This document shows positions 60,248 to 64,000 of a DNA stretch of 64,000 nucleotides, one piece after another; the first letter of the stretch is position 1; each line of letters opens with the position of its first letter. Source of the stretch: Liolophura sinensis (taxonomy: Eukaryota; Mollusca; Polyplacophora; Chitonida; Chitonidae); assembly GCF_032854445.1 (NCBI RefSeq), contig NC_088307.1, positions 14,320,001 to 14,384,000 on the forward strand, written 5' to 3'. The notes under the pieces are model-generated. The model worked only from the letters and a program-made list of their open reading frames with translations. It made no database searches and had not been told where the DNA came from. Position numbers and translations under genes: made by a program.

Positions 60248-62893
60248 TTATTTGTGATCTTTTGTTTTAGCAGTTTTTAACACTGCATCAAAGAGCTTTC
60301 GCTTTTTGGAATCCAAAGACTCTTCTTTCAATACTTCGTTTCAGGTTTGATTAAGCATATTCCATATTTTTCTTTGCTACCTCCATGAGGCCTTGTGCTA
60401 CCTTCATTAAAGTCTTTCTTTCTGATTCAGCTTCTGATTAGCCTCATTAAAAAGGTCTCAACGGATTTTAGTCTTTCCACAGCCGCTTCCTGATCCTTTA
60501 AGACCTCTTTTCCCTTGTTTTCCAAGGATGCCTTATTCTCCTCTGATCTTTGCAACTTTAGTTGATCAGCCTTCAGGCTCTCTTCCTGTTCCCTGGCTCT
60601 GTTTTGCCTATCCGATTGCTCTTTCTCCTCCCTTAAACGCCGGACGTAGTCTCTGTGAGCATTCTTTGCGGCGTACAGGAGGACCTTTCCAAGAATAATG
60701 TGCTCTGGGTCCACCGTTAACGCTGGCCTCCTCTTTGACAATGCAAAGGGAATTGACCGTCTCATCCCAAAGGGAAGCTCTATCAGCAGTCAAAGTGTGC
60801 TTGTTAGCGGACAAGCTCCGTTCAACGCTAACATTTTGCATGAGCGATGCTCAAAGCACTTGTCACAAGTAATTCCAAATTTGGATATTTGGTGTTCCGC
60901 TCTGGGATTTTGCTCTGCACGACCTTCAACCAGTAAGTGTCAACCCTCTAAAAGATGGTTTTCCCTTCCCTGTCTGGCTGGGAGATCCACTCCTCGGGTA
61001 CCTGTTGACCTTGGTAGATCTTCCATTCATCCGTAACGACAGAGACCTGATTTTCCCCTACAGCTGGCAAAAGAATGTAAATTCTGCGAATTGCAGACAC
61101 CGCTTTCTTATTTCTGCATCAAAGGATGGAAGAAAGTCAAATCCTTCAAGAAGCTGCTGTCCAGAGGAAGATGGCTAGCAAGATATCCTGTTACTGCCAC
61201 AAAACATGCCCTCATATCACGCAATGGTATTTTTCGTTGGTCACTGGACAGTTTTGCCAGAGCTGATCGAGTAGCCTGACCTATTTCCATGCGTTGTAGA
61301 GATTGCTGATTTTCAGGCCTATCGTACTTCACAGCCAGAAGGCTCTTTCCTGTCAGTGACTGGATGACACTCCCTTTCAGAAAACGTCCCATGATGCCTT
61401 TCAACAGTTCACACATGGAATCATCCAAAATATGTACCAGTCGACCCTCAGTCTAGAAGAGAAGGAGAACTTTTTAAAGATTGGAGCTACTGAGAGTAGA
61501 AATTGAATTTCAACCAAAAAGGCTTTGTCTTTCACCTTTCTGCATATACATATGTACCTGTCATTAGCCTCCTGGATAGCACAGTTGGTAGAGCGCCCGC
61601 TTCGGGAGCGGTAGATCCGGGATCAATCCTGGGTCGAGTCACACCTAAGACTTTAAAAGAGGAAGTTGTAACTTCCTCGCTTGGCGTTCAACATGAAGGA
61701 GATATTGCAACGACTGGTTGACCCATATCAGTATAATGGCTCGGGCGGGGCGGTTTACTTACCTTCGTCAAAGTGAAGCAGCACTAGATAAAAGAGCGGT
61801 GGAAATCCGCCCTGCAACAAGGAGGAACATCACATACACCCTAAGGATTCCATCGTCGTCATATGACTGAAAACTTGTTGAGTACAACGTTAAAGCCCAA
61901 ACACTCACTCATTTGCCTCTAGCGTTTTTGTAATTCCAGCTTCTTGTGAAATCTTTGGGAGATCGACAAGTAATGCTGTATTCCTTCCCAGTTCTTGATG
62001 ATCCTCTCTAAGGCGGGAATAAGAGTCAGCCAACGTGACCGAACATGTCTTACGAACAGCTGTTCATCCAACCCCGCTGCATAGAGCACATTTCTGAAAT
62101 CTTCCCGTCCAACAGGCGAACTCTTTATCCAAAGAAAGAGATCAAGAGCTAGCTCCTCTGCGGGCTCGCCGTAAACACCCAGACCTTTACGAAATGCATT
62201 ATGTGCCGCGTGTATGTTGCAAGGTATGAATGGCAAAAGATCCTTGAATTTCATTTCCCTTAACCTTTCTTTGATCTTTCGCCTAACGGTCTGGTTTACA
62301 TTCGGACCATCGGAGCCGAGAATGAGAAGTCCTGACAAAGTGAGTTGATATCCCTCCTGTTGCAGTGTTTCCAGTATTCTTTTGGACATATCTTCTCCAG
62401 TAGCATGTCCAAAGAAGAGGGTTTAAAAAAATCTTACCTCAATATGGTTGTGTTTACTTGACCAATATCGTAAAAGGATATCACACTGTTTACGTACCTG
62501 CGTATTGCCTGTCTCATCCAAGTGTAAAGTGTAACCAGTCTGGCATTGTGAAACATCCTTACACAAACACCTTTTTGGCACATGGTCAAATGTTTATTCA
62601 GAAACATTATTTAGTGATACAGAACTTGTTGACGCCGTACCTGCAAATGACAACATGAAATGCCGCTGTGTTCTGCTTGTACACAATTCCATGACAGACT
62701 TGTACTTGACACTTTTGGCATGTTGCATCATTTCAAGGATTCCTCCATTCTCACAACGTATAGATTTATGGCAAACAGTACCGAAACCTTTCGTTGAACA
62801 GGATGTATCTGCAGAACGCAACTCGCTCAACTGGTGTCCATCTGAGTCCGTTTGGTCAAGCCAAGAACGCTGAAAATCTGTCACTCTGGGCAT
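60248..62893 (-). pseudogene. hAT-like transposase gene remnant, frameshifted and SINE-interrupted
   Basis: Pieces in minus-strand order: 62893-62645 (MPRVTDFQRSWLDQTDSDGH, then a Cys/His zinc-finger-like segment, ending at CAG/GTACGG); about 62415-61919 (FGHATGEDM, the motif LGSDGPNVNQT, then a CNIHAAHNAF and SPVGREDF stretch); 61455-61108 (after a TTCTCTTCTAG acceptor); 61090-60930 with a stop; 60930-60735 with YPNLELLVTSA and VERSLSANK; then 60735-60427, a Lys/Glu-rich coiled tail; a last in-frame stretch ends at 60248-60250. SDGPNVN and ERxxSxNK are hallmarks I associate from memory with hAT-like transposase-derived animal proteins. At least two frameshifts (about 60838 and 60735) and stop codons (for example in 60930-61000) show it is dead. 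Pieces before about 62415 in the middle are missing. Confidence 0.65.
61562..61919 (+). mobile_element. SINE A copy 6, inserted in the hAT-like gene
   Basis: Element at about 61572-61909, head first in plus orientation: GATAGCACAGTTGGTAGAGC with a perfect A-box consensus, then GGGATCAATCCTGGGTCGAG, ending CCCAAACACTCACTC. Flanked by CATTAGCCTC (61562-61571) and CATTTGCCTC (61910-61919), a 10-bp duplication with one mismatch. It sits between two blocks of the hAT-like remnant and so post-dates that element. Confidence 0.92.
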
Positions 62894-63359
62894 TTTATTA
62901 ATTCTTGTATGGTACCTGACGGAAAAATAGGGTAGCTATCTGAAAGCATAGGTAAAAATTGGCACAATAATATAGGTACATGCATAAGGAACACGCAAAG
63001 CCCAGATATCCCAACACTTACCTGAGAAATCATGTCAAAACCATACTAAAAATGATATGTGGGCTTGGCAATATGTTAACAGTGCTGCAATTCTGAGGCT
63101 CACCTTAAGTTTTGCACCAGAAGAACACCTTTATAAGACACCTTTATAAGACCTAGGCATTGTCTTCAGTTTTACAGAGTGAGACCCAAATTAAAGTTGA
63201 GCACAACAATTGTTAAAAGAGAGGGAAAGACGTTCGCCTTTAAAATCAATAAATTTCATCAAAAAATTGTCTCACCTTGAAAACAAAAAATAAACACCAG
63301 GTCAATTCCCGCAGTAATCATCATTGGGAAGAAAATTTGATTTCATAACATAAACTTAC

Positions 63360-63450
63360 CATAGTAGCTGCCAGCTGGAGTCTCTTGATGTAAGATCACA
63401 GAAGGGACCATTACTTCCTCAAACACACAACGATCACCAGCAGTATCCAT
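63360..63450 (-). CDS. Candidate first exon, unidentified
   Basis: ATG at 63448-63450 opens 30 codons (MDTAGDRCVFEEVMVPS...) ending at a consensus GTAAGT donor (minus-strand, 63354-63359). It would fit a 5' exon upstream of the hAT-like remnant, but its phase does not join the acceptor just before 62893, so the link is unproven. The poly-A run before the ATG is unusual context. Confidence 0.25.
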
Positions 63451-63675
63451 TTTTTTTTTCACAAAATAGTAAAAATTATAGAATATATGACATTTCACAA
63501 TAATATAGGAAAATATAGGACGAGACAAAAAAATGTATGAAATATAGGACATATAGGACCCAGTGGCAGCGCCGTCTTCTTTTAAATACAGCCTCTGGAA
63601 TTGCTCAGCATATTGTATTGTCATCACATTAAACATACAGCACCATTAAATGCGAAGAGACAAGGTCTTGGTGTT

Positions 63676-63895
63676 GATTAGTCAACAGAATCCTGGTTTA
63701 TTCAGGATTAGCCAGCAGAATCCTGGTTTATTCAGGATTAGAAAGCAGAATCCTGATTTATTCAGGATTAGTCAACAAAATCCTGATTTATTCAGGATTA
63801 GCCAGCAGAATCCTGGTTTATTCGGGATTAGCCAGCAGAATCCTGGTTTATTCAGGATTAGTCAACAGAATCCTGGTTTATTCAGGAATTCATTG
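63676..63895. repeat. Minisatellite, 30-bp unit, ~7 copies, open in frame
   Basis: Unit GATTAGTCAACAGAATCCTG plus GTTTATTCAG. A plus frame (63650-63949) stays open, encoding ISQQNPGLFR decapeptides. No splice or promoter context; treated as a minisatellite. Confidence 0.93.
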
Positions 63896-63934
63896 CAATC
63901 AAAGACTTACAGCACAGAGAGAAAAACTAGTGCA

Positions 63935-64000
63935 GCGACGACAGAATAATTGGCACATGGTCAAACGTAATCGAAAAAAATTCGGCCTCTTGCTAATTTA
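63935..64000 (-). repeat. Dispersed repeat D, truncated by the window edge
   Basis: TGGCACATGGTCAAACGTAA and TCTTGCTAATTTA are the complement of the D central block; the rest lies beyond the window. Confidence 0.55.

Overview
The window reads as nuclear DNA of an animal, most probably a mollusc (a bivalve is my best guess). It is AT-rich and gene-poor, and its coding sequence is cut into exons bounded by GT/AG-type splice signals. It is full of tRNA-derived SINEs, minisatellites, (TA)n tracts and short non-autonomous elements. The only confidently identified coding sequence is the N-terminal part of a protostome-type cytoplasmic intermediate filament (IF) protein, close to molluscan neurofilament/IF proteins. 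I see no operons, rRNA genes, CRISPR arrays or other prokaryotic structure. The organism call rests on the IF sequence and on remembered SINE types; no search was run.

Layout. 1-16.5 kb: two paralogous IF exons on the minus strand (1466-2035 and 15506-16056). Each has head plus coil 1A plus the start of coil 1B, each ends at a GTRAGT donor in the same phase, and each is preceded by a matching CCAAT plus CACGTG promoter module. No other IF exon is recognisable in the window. The simplest reading is two alternative first exons of one gene whose body lies beyond position 1; two tandem genes with small exons I cannot see is the alternative. The upstream copy of the pair, by position in the window (1466-2035), carries a 1-nt frameshift near its start codon. 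16.5-41 kb: no convincing gene, only SINE copies (named A, B and C here), dispersed repeats (D, E, G), minisatellites and microsatellites. 41-46 kb: an unidentified short minus-strand ORF, a long foldback hairpin, and a candidate plus-strand first exon followed by a candidate 21-nt microexon (44041-44287). 46-59 kb: minisatellites whose repeat unit is open on both strands, a 1059-bp solo LTR with a 4-bp target duplication and an internal 290-bp duplication of its TATA region, several D-repeat copies, and a 103-bp foldback element. 59-64 kb: a decayed hAT-like transposase gene on the minus strand with a SINE A copy inserted in it, then a 30-bp minisatellite at the edge.

How the parts relate: the IF exons form the only apparent functional unit. 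Everything else is mostly mobile-element history, including nested insertions with readable target duplications (SINE A into SINE B at 30 kb, LTR into SINE B at 50.8 kb, SINE A into the hAT-like gene at 61.6 kb). Most open frames of 60-140 codons in this window fall inside these repeats and are not genes.
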